From the IMG/VR virus record IMGVR_UViG_3300042882_000264, positions 1 to 38,482 of that record: a DNA stretch of 38,482 nucleotides, one strand, 5' to 3'. The notes beneath the pieces are model-generated. The model was not told the origin of the DNA, ran no database searches, and saw nothing but the letters and a program-made list of their open reading frames with translations. Made by a program: the position numbers and the translations under genes. Of this stretch, positions 30,967-38,482 are shown piece after piece; position 1 is the first letter of the stretch; the number at the start of each line of letters is the position of its first letter. The DNA comes from a virus.

Positions 30967-32109
30967 ATGCCTAGTCCCGGCCCGACTGAAAGCGAAGACG
31001 AATTTCTCTCCCGTTGCATGAGCGACGAGGAGGCGATGTCTGATTTTCCCGATGAAGATCAGCGTTATGCCGTCTGCATTTCCAAGTGGGAAGGCAAGGC
31101 CGATGGGTTCTCACCCAACGAGGCAATGGCACGAGAAGCCACGCGCGGCCTTGATTGGCGTGATGAGTACAACCGTGGCGGCACCGAGATCGGCGTTGCC
31201 CGCGCGCGCGACATCAAGAACCGCCGCAACCTTTCGCTCGATACCGTCAAGCGCATGGTCTCATACTTCGCCCGCCATGAGGTGGACAAGCAAGGCCAAG
31301 GATTCTCCCCCGGCGAGGATGGCTATCCGTCCGCTGGTCGCATCGCATGGGCCTTGTGGGGCGGTGATCCCGGCAAGTCATGGGCCAACGCAATAGTTCG
31401 CAGAGAAGAGGGCGACAAGTTCATGTCCGAACCGATCCAGCATAAGAACGTATCCCTGACGCTCAAGCGCGAACCGGATCAAGATGGCGTCTTCGAGGGC
31501 TATGCCTCCGTCTTCGGCGTTGTCGATCAGGGAATGGATGTGGTCGAACGCGGCGCATTTCGCAAATCGCTCGGCTCTCGTAAAGTCAAGATGCTATGGC
31601 AGCACGATATGAGCCAGCCCATCGGCGTCTGGGACGACATCTACGAGGACGAGCGTGGCCTGTTTGTCCGTGGCCGTCTACTCAAGGAAGTAGAAAAAGG
31701 CCGCGAGGCAATGGCGCTTCTCCGCGCCGGGGCCATCGATTCCATGTCTATCGGCTATCGCACGATGGAAGCCATCCCGGAAGGCGATGGCCGTGTGCGC
31801 AAGCTGATGGAAGTGGACCTATTCGAGATCAGCCTTGTGACGTTCCCGATGCTGCCGGATGCAAAGGTCACGAACGTCAAGTCGATCACCACCGAAAGAG
31901 ATTTCGAGCGTTTCCTGCGTGATGCAGGATACTCCCGCAAAGAGGCCGTGGCTCTCACTCTCCACGGATTCAAAGCCCTACAGAGACAGCGGGACGCTGG
32001 CGATGAAGAGGCCGTAATCGAGGGCGTTGATGCCCTTTTACAGTCACTGTCAAAGCTAAAGGAATCCCTGCATGTCAGAGGAAATCAAGAAGGCAGTCGG
32101 CGCGGTTGA
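30967..32109 (+). CDS. Prohead protease with N-terminal extra domain
   Basis: A 380-residue protein. Residues about 160-320 are an HK97-type serine protease: 'FEGYASVFGVVDQGMDVVERGAF', 'MLWQHDMSQPIGVW' (His213), 'GAIDSMSIGYR' (Ser261), 'LFEISLVTFPMLPDA'. It cuts off the capsid delta domain. Residues 1-150 add a different domain ('RARDIKNRRNLSLDTVKRMVSYFARHE', 'PSAGRIAWALWGGDPGKSW') seen in other phage head proteins. An internal ATG at 31423 could make a protease-only form. Overlaps the capsid gene by 38 bases. Confidence 0.9.
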   Translation: MPSPGPTESEDEFLSRCMSDEEAMSDFPDEDQRYAVCISKWEGKADGFSPNEAMAREATRGLDWRDEYNRGGTEIGVARARDIKNRRNLSLDTVKRMVSYFARHEVDKQGQGFSPGEDGYPSAGRIAWALWGGDPGKSWANAIVRREEGDKFMSEPIQHKNVSLTLKREPDQDGVFEGYASVFGVVDQGMDVVERGAFRKSLGSRKVKMLWQHDMSQPIGVWDDIYEDERGLFVRGRLLKEVEKGREAMALLRAGAIDSMSIGYRTMEAIPEGDGRVRKLMEVDLFEISLVTFPMLPDAKVTNVKSITTERDFERFLRDAGYSRKEAVALTLHGFKALQRQRDAGDEEAVIEGVDALLQSLSKLKESLHVRGNQEGSRRG

Positions 32110-33367
32110 CGCGCTGCACGCCGGATTCGAAGAGTTCAAGAAGGCCAACGACGAACGCCTTGCCCAGATCGAAAAGAAGGGCAGCGCCGATGTCGTGACC
32201 GAGGCCAAGCTTCAGAAGATCGAAGCCGATCTTGAGAAGGCTCAGAAGATCGCTGACGAAGCCGTTCTGGCTTCCAAGCGTCAGTCGCGCATCGTCACCG
32301 ACGAGCGTGGCGAAGTGGTCGATCTCGACCGCAAGGCCCAGGAGTGGGCCTCCATGAACGCACGCCGCCGTGGCGCTGTTGCTGGTTCCTTCGGCGCTGC
32401 CGACATGGACGGTTACAAGGCCGCGTTCGACACCTTCCTCCGCAAGGGCGAAGAAGTCATGGGACCGGACGAGCGCAAGGCTCTCTCGGTTGGCACCGAT
32501 CCCGATGGCGGCTATGTGGTCAATCCCGACCTCTCTGGCCGTATCGTGATGAAGGTCTTCGAGACAAGCCCGATGCGTGCATACGCCTCGATCCAGGTCA
32601 TCTCTTCGGATGCCCTCGAAGGCCTGTTCGATCTCAACGAAGCCTCTTCGGGCTGGGTTGGCGAAACGGACAGCCGTGGCGAGACCAACACGCCGCAGCT
32701 TGGCAAGTGGCGCATTCCTGCGCACGAACTCTATGCGAAGCCCAAGGCTACGCAGAAGCTGCTCGATGACGCCTCGATCAACATGGAAGCATGGCTTGCC
32801 TCCAAGGTTTCCGAGAAGTTCGCCCGTGACGAAGCCAACGCTTTCGTTGTCGGCAACGGCGTCAACAAGCCCCGTGGCTTCCTGACCTATTCGTCTGGCA
32901 CCACGCTTCCCGGCACCATCGAGCGTTTCGATACCGGTGTGAATGGCGCATTCGCTGCCACTCCCAACGGTGGCGATGTTCTCATCAACGCGCTCTATGG
33001 CCTCAAGCAGCAGTACCGCGCCAACTCAACTTGGTTTATGAATCGCGCCACGCTCAAGCTGACGCGCAAGCTCAAGGACACGGATGGCGCTTATCTGTGG
33101 TCTCCCGGCATCGCTGCCGGTCAGCCCGCTTCGCTGCTCGGCTATCCGGTCGCGTCCTTCGAGGACATGCCTGATCCGGCCACGGATTCGCTCTCCATCG
33201 CTGTTGGCGATATGCGCGAAGCCTATCAGATCGTGGACCGCCTCGGCATCCGCACTCTGCGCGATCCCTACTCTGCCAAGCCCTACGTGGAGTTCTATAC
33301 CACGAAGCGCGTTGGCGGTGATGTCGTGAACTTCGAGGCTCTCAAGCTGATCGAGTTCACTGCCTAA
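32072..33367 (+). CDS. Major capsid protein (HK97 fold)
   Basis: A 431-residue protein with a helical, charged N-terminal delta domain (about 1-110), a linker, and the HK97 core beginning near 'LSVGTDPDGGYVVNPDL' (138-154). Core patterns: 'FDLNEASSGWVGET', 'ARDEANAFVVGNG', 'YSAKPYVEFYTTKRVGG'. The delta domain is likely removed by the adjacent protease; the exact cut site cannot be set. An 'AAAGGA' site precedes the ATG inside the protease gene. Confidence 0.95.
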   Translation: MSEEIKKAVGAVDALHAGFEEFKKANDERLAQIEKKGSADVVTEAKLQKIEADLEKAQKIADEAVLASKRQSRIVTDERGEVVDLDRKAQEWASMNARRRGAVAGSFGAADMDGYKAAFDTFLRKGEEVMGPDERKALSVGTDPDGGYVVNPDLSGRIVMKVFETSPMRAYASIQVISSDALEGLFDLNEASSGWVGETDSRGETNTPQLGKWRIPAHELYAKPKATQKLLDDASINMEAWLASKVSEKFARDEANAFVVGNGVNKPRGFLTYSSGTTLPGTIERFDTGVNGAFAATPNGGDVLINALYGLKQQYRANSTWFMNRATLKLTRKLKDTDGAYLWSPGIAAGQPASLLGYPVASFEDMPDPATDSLSIAVGDMREAYQIVDRLGIRTLRDPYSAKPYVEFYTTKRVGGDVVNFEALKLIEFTA

Positions 33368-33376
33368 ATCACTAAC

Positions 33377-33402
33377 GCGGGGCGGCAATAACGCCGCTCC
33401 GC
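33377..33402 (+). other. 10-bp GC-rich hairpin after the capsid gene
   Basis: GCGGGGCGGC-AATAAC-GCCGCTCCGC pairs over ten bases with one G-T pair. No T-tract follows, so it is more likely an mRNA-stabilising or attenuating hairpin than a full terminator. It may keep capsid mRNA abundant. Confidence 0.55.
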
Positions 33403-33430
33403 AACCACGCCGATAAGAAGGATTCTTGAG

Positions 33431-33874
33431 ATGCGTGATATGCTTTCTAACAAGCAGGTTGTCTTGCTTGGCACCGTGACCCTCTCTGGCACCACGCCGG
33501 GAGCCACTTCCTGGGTTGACACCCGTGGCTTCGATGCCGTCACCCTGATGCTTGCTACCGACACCGTGACTGACGCTGGCGCTGCCGCTGGCTTCACCTT
33601 CACGGTTCAGCATTCCGACACGACTGCGGCGGCTGACGCTGCGGCTATCGTCGCGGCTGATTCGGTCAATGGCACGATTGCTCTGTCTGTCACCGCCGAT
33701 GGCGATGACAACAAGATCATCGGCGGCATTGGCTACAAGGGCAGCAAGCGTTATGTTCGCATGAACGGCGTTGGCACCACCGGCACCGATGCGACCGTCA
33801 AGGTCTACGGCATCCTCAATGTGCCGCATCGCGCTGCCACCACGTTCGTCGGCAGCAACGTGGCCGCTACCTAA
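33431..33874 (+). CDS. Putative head decoration protein
   Basis: A 147-residue beta-rich protein ('GTVTLSGTTPGATSWVDTRGFDAVTLML', 'YVRMNGVGTTGTDATVKVYGIL'). It sits directly after the capsid gene behind an 'AAGAAGG' site, a common place for capsid cement proteins. Pattern and position support a virion role; no named family is certain. Confidence 0.55.
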   Translation: MRDMLSNKQVVLLGTVTLSGTTPGATSWVDTRGFDAVTLMLATDTVTDAGAAAGFTFTVQHSDTTAAADAAAIVAADSVNGTIALSVTADGDDNKIIGGIGYKGSKRYVRMNGVGTTGTDATVKVYGILNVPHRAATTFVGSNVAAT

Positions 33875-33887
33875 ACTTGATTAAGGG

Positions 33888-33915
33888 GCGGCTCCTTTAA
33901 TGGGGCCGCTTCTCT
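33888..33915 (+). terminator. Probable terminator after the decoration-like gene
   Basis: GCGGCTCC-TTTAAT-GGGGCCGC forms an 8-bp stem (one G-T pair) followed by a T-rich TTCTCT stretch. A promoter for the next unit may lie in 33916-33974 but no clear boxes were found. Confidence 0.6.
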
Positions 33916-33974
33916 CATCGTAAAATCTGCAATTGATTTGTTCACAATGATCGCGCCGTAAGGATGCAGGGCTG

Positions 33975-36035
33975 ATGCCGACGACAACTGGTTTTGCGAC
34001 TGAGTTTATCACCTTCTCGCGCGGCTCTCTTGCCACCGTGACGGACAGCAACGGCTACATCAAGTGGGCACCGCATAATCTGCTGCCAGCGAGTGAGCAG
34101 CTTGATGCGAGTAGCTGGACGAAGAGCAGCGCCACGGTGACTGCGAACTCAATTGCCGCACCGGATGGCACGACTACCGCAGACACTATTGCGGCGTCAG
34201 GTGCGAACGGAACAACACTCCAGTCTTATTCCGCCATCGCCGTTTCGTATGTTTTTGGTGTGTGGCTGCGCCGCAAGACAGGGACGGGCACCATTGAGAT
34301 CGCAGCCGACAACGGCACCTACACGGCAGTGACCATCACCTCGGACTGGGCGCTTTACACCGTGACCCAGACGCCTGCCGCTGGCTCCAAGTCCGCAGGC
34401 ATCCGCATTGTCACTAGCGGCGATGAAGTCTACGCATGGGGCGCACACCTCTACCGCTCCGACCTCGGCGGGATGCAAGCCAACGCCTCCGCGTATCCGA
34501 TGTACAACCCCAGCACGCCGAAGAACCTGTTGGGGTTTACCGAACTCCTGACCACCGGATGGACCAACACCGACACCACAGACAGCCAAGTTGCAGAAGC
34601 AGCACCCAACGGCTCCGCAAACTCCATTGAAGTCACGGCTACGGCTGGCAATGGAACGCTGCTGGCGTCTTTAAGCCTTCTTGCCAGCCCTTACACATTC
34701 TCTATCTGGCTCAAGCGCAAGACGGGAACGGGCACGGTAGAGATCACCGTTGACGGCACCACCTACGTCACAGCCGCAGTCACCTCCGACTGGCAGCGGT
34801 TCTCAACAACGCTCACGCCAGCATCCGGCACCAAGACCCCCGGCATCCGGCTTGTGACATCCGGTGACGCGGTTTATGCTTGGGGCGCGCAACTCTCCGA
34901 CAGCGCGAGCCTTGACCCGTATGTCGGCTCTTACGGTGCCGCGCCATCTGCCGCTGCCGCCTATGGTCCCCGCCTTGACTACGATCCGTCAACGTTGGCG
35001 GCAAAGGGGCTGCTGGTGGAGGAGCAGCGGACGAATTTGCAGCCTCTCTCTGATGCGTTTGATAATGCAGGGACTTGGGGCCGCATAAGCGTCAATCCAC
35101 CCTCCGCAAATATTATATTGTCTCCTAGCGGCACGATAACTGGCGATATTTTCACGGAAGACAGCACGACCAATTTTCATGGCCTACAAAGCAATCTAAC
35201 CCTTACCGCAGCAGCACACACATATTCGGTCTATGTAAAGCAAGCGTTTGGAACGCGGAATGTGCAGTTGCGTGAAGGTGTTAACACTGGAGCATACGCA
35301 ACCTTTAATGTAACAAACGGAACAGTTATTGGCTCTAGTGCAGGTGGTGTTGGAACCATCACACCTGCTGGAAACGGGTGGTATCGTTGCGTAATGACGT
35401 TTACTGCCGTAGCGGGGTCAAACTCGTTTCAGATTATGCTCTCTACTGGAACAGGGTTTATTTCTTATGCAGGCGATGGAACGTCCGGCGTTGCTGTATG
35501 GGGCGCGCAAGTAGAAGCCAAAGCCTTCGCCACCTCCTACATCCCCACGGCTGCTGCATCCGTCACCCGCAACGCCGATCTGGCGTTCGTGGCAACGAGC
35601 CAGTTTCCGTATAGCGCGACGGAGGGGAGTATCGTTGCCAATGTCACGCCGCTCAACGTGGCCGCAGCCAGACGCGCGTTGCAGATTGACGACGGCACAG
35701 AGAATGAACGCTATACGCTGTCCACCAATAGCACACCAAATGGCCTGTTCACGGTAATCGACGGCGGATCGTCTCAGGCTGCGATTGCCACCGGAACGCC
35801 AGCGGCCAATACGAACATCAAACTGGCGGCGCGGTACAAGGTCAATGACTTCGCCCTGTCGGTGAACGGCGGCGCTGCATCAACGGACACCAGCGGCACG
35901 CTTCCGACAGCCAATCTGCTCATGCGGCTTGGCAGCGGTACATCATCCACTGAACCGCTCAACGGCCACATCCGCCAGATCACGTACATTCCGCGTGCTT
36001 TGACCAATGCGGAACTCATCGCAAGGAGCACATAA
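33975..36035 (+). CDS. Large virion adhesin-like protein with jelly-roll repeats
   Basis: A 686-residue protein with two clear tandem modules (about 35-165 and 185-315) sharing 'WLRRKTGTGTIEI' and 'SGDEVYAWGAHLY' forms, a third, diverged module (about 350-520), and a C-terminal LamG/concanavalin-like domain ('GLFTVIDGGSSQ', 'GHIRQITYIPRALTNAEL'). Such folds bind sugars. It lies among head genes, so it may decorate the head or connector. Bases about 35040-35500 are AT-richer, so the third module may have been exchanged. Confidence 0.7.
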   Translation: MPTTTGFATEFITFSRGSLATVTDSNGYIKWAPHNLLPASEQLDASSWTKSSATVTANSIAAPDGTTTADTIAASGANGTTLQSYSAIAVSYVFGVWLRRKTGTGTIEIAADNGTYTAVTITSDWALYTVTQTPAAGSKSAGIRIVTSGDEVYAWGAHLYRSDLGGMQANASAYPMYNPSTPKNLLGFTELLTTGWTNTDTTDSQVAEAAPNGSANSIEVTATAGNGTLLASLSLLASPYTFSIWLKRKTGTGTVEITVDGTTYVTAAVTSDWQRFSTTLTPASGTKTPGIRLVTSGDAVYAWGAQLSDSASLDPYVGSYGAAPSAAAAYGPRLDYDPSTLAAKGLLVEEQRTNLQPLSDAFDNAGTWGRISVNPPSANIILSPSGTITGDIFTEDSTTNFHGLQSNLTLTAAAHTYSVYVKQAFGTRNVQLREGVNTGAYATFNVTNGTVIGSSAGGVGTITPAGNGWYRCVMTFTAVAGSNSFQIMLSTGTGFISYAGDGTSGVAVWGAQVEAKAFATSYIPTAAASVTRNADLAFVATSQFPYSATEGSIVANVTPLNVAAARRALQIDDGTENERYTLSTNSTPNGLFTVIDGGSSQAAIATGTPAANTNIKLAARYKVNDFALSVNGGAASTDTSGTLPTANLLMRLGSGTSSTEPLNGHIRQITYIPRALTNAELIARST

Positions 36036-36442
36036 TGGGCAATGACCTGATGTACCGCGCCACCGACAAGGCCACATGGGACGCATGGGCTGCTATCGTG
36101 AGCCTTACCTATGATGATCGCCCCAACGGCTGCTACATTGACGAAATCGGCCCCGTGGTTGTCACTCCGGCTGTTGTTGGCCCCGATGGCACGATCATCA
36201 CGCCCGCAGTTATGGATAACCGCTACCATGTCAACGTGCGCCTGATCCAAATCGCAGGTCCTCTTCCTGACCCGCTGCCAGAAGACTACGTGCCTCAGGG
36301 CCACGATCCTGCTGTGCTGGCCCAAGGTGGCCCCGGCGTTGAATGGCTTGACCCAACAACTGTTGAGCATCCGTGCCGCATTTGGGCTGGCGGGATGAAT
36401 TACTACATGCCAATTGCATCGGAGCAATCAAATGAAGGTTAA
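36035..36442 (+). CDS. Hypothetical protein, head region
   Basis: A 135-residue protein starting on the last base of the previous stop (TAATG). 'DKATWDAWAAIVSLTYDD' and 'GVEWLDPTTVEHPCRIWAGG' look structured but match no family I know. It may chaperone or attach the adhesin before it. Overlaps the next gene by 11 bases. Confidence 0.6.
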   Translation: MGNDLMYRATDKATWDAWAAIVSLTYDDRPNGCYIDEIGPVVVTPAVVGPDGTIITPAVMDNRYHVNVRLIQIAGPLPDPLPEDYVPQGHDPAVLAQGGPGVEWLDPTTVEHPCRIWAGGMNYYMPIASEQSNEG

Positions 36443-36626
36443 ACTTATCCGCCAGTTCTCTTGTGCGCCAGAAGGCCACACGGTTGTGCGATTCGATGCT
36501 GGATCAATCCTAGAAGGCAACCTTGCCATCTTGGCGATGGAGGAAGGTGCTGCTATTGAAGTGGCAGAGATGCCGCCGCTCGAAACCAAGATCGAGACGC
36601 CAAAGAAGAAAGCCAGGAAAGGTTAA
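36432..36626 (+). CDS. Small hypothetical protein
   Basis: A 64-residue protein ('MKVKLIRQFSCAPEGHTVVRFDAGSILEG') ending in a basic tail ('ETPKKKARKG'). ATG at 36432 overlaps the previous gene. Similar short proteins with 'F..G..LEG.LA..A...GAA' occur next to connector genes in phages. Role unknown. Confidence 0.6.
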   Translation: MKVKLIRQFSCAPEGHTVVRFDAGSILEGNLAILAMEEGAAIEVAEMPPLETKIETPKKKARKG

Positions 36627-36629
36627 TCC

Positions 36630-37310
36630 ATGAGCCTTCGCGCCGCCGTTCCGCTTTATCAGTTCCGGGGTTCGGTTCTTACGTCCGCCCCTGCATCCGA
36701 GCCGGTGACGGCTGCGGAACTCCGCACGCATCTCAGGACTGATTCGACGGAACTTCCTGACGCTGAAGCTAATACGCTCATCACGGATGCTCGAACCGAG
36801 ATCGAGAACATGACCGGCCTTGCGTTCATCACGCAGTCGTGGCGGCTTTCGCTTGATCGCTGGCCCGCTGGTGGCGAGGCGTGGTGGGATGGCGTGCGTG
36901 AGATGTCGATCACAGAACTGGCACGCACCAGCACCATTCAAAGCCTTGTTATCCCGCGATGGCCTCTTCAATCGATCACATCGGTCACTGTCTACGATGA
37001 AGGCAGCAATGCAACGGCAGTCACGGTTGCCAACGTCTTCGACATTGACATCTACCAGACGCCTGGAAGGTTGACACTCAAGCGAGGCCAGACTTGGCCG
37101 GTTGCTCTGCGAGCAAATAACGCCATCCAGATCATCTATGTGTCTGGATTCGCCAATGCGGCAGCAGTGCCGTCTCCAATGAAACGTGCCGTCAAGCAGC
37201 TTGCGGCTTTCCTCTATAGCAACCGTGGCGATGACTGCGATGCAAGTGATGCCTATGACGCATCAGGCGCTTCTGTAATCATGGCGCAATATAAGGCCAT
37301 GAAGATATGA
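36630..37310 (+). CDS. Head-tail connector (HK97 gp6-like)
   Basis: A 226-residue protein with the gp6 connector layout: 'PVTAAELRTHLRTDSTELPDAEANTLITDARTEIENMTGLAFITQSWRLSLDRWP', 'IPRWPLQSITSVTVYDEG' and 'PSPMKRAVKQLAAFLYSNRGD'. It forms a ring below the portal. It directly follows the small gene by three bases and overlaps the next (ATGA). Confidence 0.9.
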   Translation: MSLRAAVPLYQFRGSVLTSAPASEPVTAAELRTHLRTDSTELPDAEANTLITDARTEIENMTGLAFITQSWRLSLDRWPAGGEAWWDGVREMSITELARTSTIQSLVIPRWPLQSITSVTVYDEGSNATAVTVANVFDIDIYQTPGRLTLKRGQTWPVALRANNAIQIIYVSGFANAAAVPSPMKRAVKQLAAFLYSNRGDDCDASDAYDASGASVIMAQYKAMKI

Positions 37311-38077
37311 CCTATCCAAGCAGTCTCGACATTGCGCGCGGGCTGGCTTCGGGTTGTCGGTCGTTCAACAAGTTCGGACGCAATATTGCCATCGGCTCCA
37401 ACTTTACGCCTGTTACACGTTCCGGCTTCTATCGCACGCCCCAAGCGAATGCGACGGTTAATCTCCGCATCAAGGCAGGTGGCAATGCCAACGACACGGC
37501 CAACGGTTCCGGCGGCAGAGAGGTCACGCTCGTAGGGATCGATGCCAATGGCAACCAGCAAGTCGAGGCGCTTGCCACTGCTGGGGCTTCAGCGAGTGCG
37601 GCCACGACCACATCATTCATCCGGTTGCTCGATGCCTACGTCTCAAAGTCTGGAACCTATGCGACTCAATCCGCCGGATCACATGCCTCTACAATCGTGA
37701 TTGAGAGGTCTACAGGCGGCGAGGATTGGGCAACCATTGCGGATGGCGCACTAGGCCGTGGCAAGACTGAGATGGCGGTTTACACAACGCCGCGTGACAG
37801 GAGCGCAGCACTTCGCAACGTGACCATCTCAAGCGATGCTGATAAGAAGGCGAATATCGTCCTGTACAAACGCGAGAATATCCTTGAGACGGCGGCACCA
37901 TATACCTCGCTGCTGCTCGTCACCGAGTATCCGCAAAGTGCCGGACTGTTTGACGTTGTTTTCGATCCGCCGCTCTACTTCCCGCCGCTGTGCGACTTTG
38001 GCTTCCTTGCCAACGTATCGGCCAGCACCGTTGACGTTTCCGTGAATATGGACATCGTGGAGTTCACTACCCGATGA
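37307..38077 (+). CDS. Hypothetical virion protein
   Basis: A 256-residue beta-rich protein ('TPQANATVNLRIKAGGNANDTANGSG', 'GAFLANVSASTVDVSVNMDIV'-like end). It lies inside the head-tail joining operon and overlaps both neighbours by four bases. No known domain; it may be a head or collar decoration. Confidence 0.6.
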   Translation: MTYPSSLDIARGLASGCRSFNKFGRNIAIGSNFTPVTRSGFYRTPQANATVNLRIKAGGNANDTANGSGGREVTLVGIDANGNQQVEALATAGASASAATTTSFIRLLDAYVSKSGTYATQSAGSHASTIVIERSTGGEDWATIADGALGRGKTEMAVYTTPRDRSAALRNVTISSDADKKANIVLYKRENILETAAPYTSLLLVTEYPQSAGLFDVVFDPPLYFPPLCDFGFLANVSASTVDVSVNMDIVEFTTR

Positions 38078-38421
38078 TTAAATGTTGCGACATGAATTCC
38101 GGCAAGCTGAAAGAGCCGGTGACGTTCCAGCGCCGCACCTTGACCAGCGACGGAGCAGGAGGCCAGACGGAATCCTGGGCCACCGTTTCCGGCGCACCGA
38201 CCCGCGCCTATGTGGCTCCGGTTGGCGGATCGGAGCGATTTGCCCATGACCGCACCGAGGCAACCGTTCGGTTGCGTCTTGTCGTGCGCTACACTTCTGC
38301 GTTGCTGGATTCAGACCGCGTGCAGATTAGGAACAAGGTCCACAACATCCGGTTTCTCGATAACATGGAGTTCGCCAACAAGTGGCTTCAGATCGACGTT
38401 GATGGCGGGGTTGCGGCGTGA
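38074..38421 (+). CDS. Head closure/head-tail adaptor (SPP1 gp16/HK97 gp9-like)
   Basis: A 115-residue protein with the adaptor pattern: 'KLKEPVTFQRRTLTSDGAGGQTESWATVSGAPTRAYVAPVGGSERF', 'RLRLVVRYTSALLDSDRVQIRNKVHNIRFLDN'. It closes the head and receives the tail. The ATG at 38074 overlaps the upstream stop; a second ATG at 38092 is possible. This is the full copy of the gene cut at the window start. Confidence 0.88.
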   Translation: MIKCCDMNSGKLKEPVTFQRRTLTSDGAGGQTESWATVSGAPTRAYVAPVGGSERFAHDRTEATVRLRLVVRYTSALLDSDRVQIRNKVHNIRFLDNMEFANKWLQIDVDGGVAA

Positions 38422-38482
38422 CGGATGTCAAGGTCGAGATCAAGGGGCTGAAAGAGGTCAATGCGGCCTTGCAAGCATATGG
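38351..38482. repeat. Right copy of the terminal overlap
   Basis: Matches 1-132 except A at 38477 (G at 127). It includes the end of the head-closure gene and the start of the gp10-like gene (GTG at 38418). Confidence 0.9.
38418..38482 (+). CDS. gp10-like gene, 5' end (copy of 68-616)
   Basis: The first 65 bases of the gp10-like gene appear again here and run off the window. The complete gene is at 68-616. The single mismatch (GCG to GCA) is synonymous for alanine's neighbour codon position only if read as GCG/GCA in frame. Confidence 0.8.
   Translation, partial: MTDVKVEIKGLKEVNAALQAY

Noticed and set aside
33026-33829. 267-residue open frame on the minus strand
   Set aside because: It is the mirror of the capsid and decoration genes; its composition follows their codon pattern.
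1-38482. Temperate lifestyle with integrase and attachment site
   Set aside because: No integrase, excisionase or long CI-type repressor was found in the complete genome; small HTH proteins alone do not show lysogeny.

Overview
This window is a complete, circularly closed genome of a tailed double-stranded DNA phage, about 38,350 bp long. The last 132 bases (38351-38482) repeat the first 132 with one mismatch, so the sequence was cut open inside the gp10-like head-tail gene. An HK97-type head (large terminase, portal, Mu gpF-like protein, prohead protease, capsid protein with delta domain), a 714-residue tape measure protein, two tail tube proteins and a frameshifted tail chaperone indicate a long, flexible, non-contractile (siphovirus) tail. 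The endolysin, holin, M15 peptidase and many small early proteins resemble those of phages of Alphaproteobacteria, especially Rhizobiales; that host guess is inference only. No integrase, transposase, tRNA gene or CRISPR array was found.

Layout: two transcription arms diverge from a short control region at about 20325-20417. The leftward (minus) arm runs from 20324 to 10248. It carries recombination and early genes (RecA-like ATPase, DUF669 single-strand-binding-like protein, Cas4-like Fe-S exonuclease), a GIY-YIG nuclease, a predicted 7-deazaguanine DNA modification pair (DpdA-like transglycosylase plus VUT/YhhQ transporter), an SSL2-like helicase, a VRR-NUC nuclease, a small signal-peptide lytic transglycosylase and a run of tiny overlapping early genes.

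The rightward (plus) arm starts with a 56-residue HTH regulator and a primase-polymerase/helicase. A strong terminator follows, then a 450-bp gene-free region with low-complexity tracts and inverted repeats (candidate origin), then small genes and an unusual XRE plus sigma-region-4 regulator, closed by a second strong terminator. Next come an HNH nuclease, an XRE protein, a ParB-methyltransferase fusion, the terminases, head genes (26.9-38.4 kb), then across the circle junction the tail genes (0-9.3 kb) and the lysis cassette (9.3-10.4 kb). The two arms converge and overlap by 119 bp at 10248-10366.

How the genes fit together: the HTH regulator and a shared 16-bp operator-like palindrome (TTGCA-N6-TGCAA, near 20357, 23317 and 23341) may couple the early control region to the promoter after the replication gene. 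The sigma-like protein is a candidate switch for the downstream late genes. DNA is probably protected by two means, methylation and deazaguanine exchange. The most notable system is the two-gene DpdA-like/YhhQ cassette, in a genome with no deazaguanine synthesis genes, which implies salvage of a host or environmental precursor.
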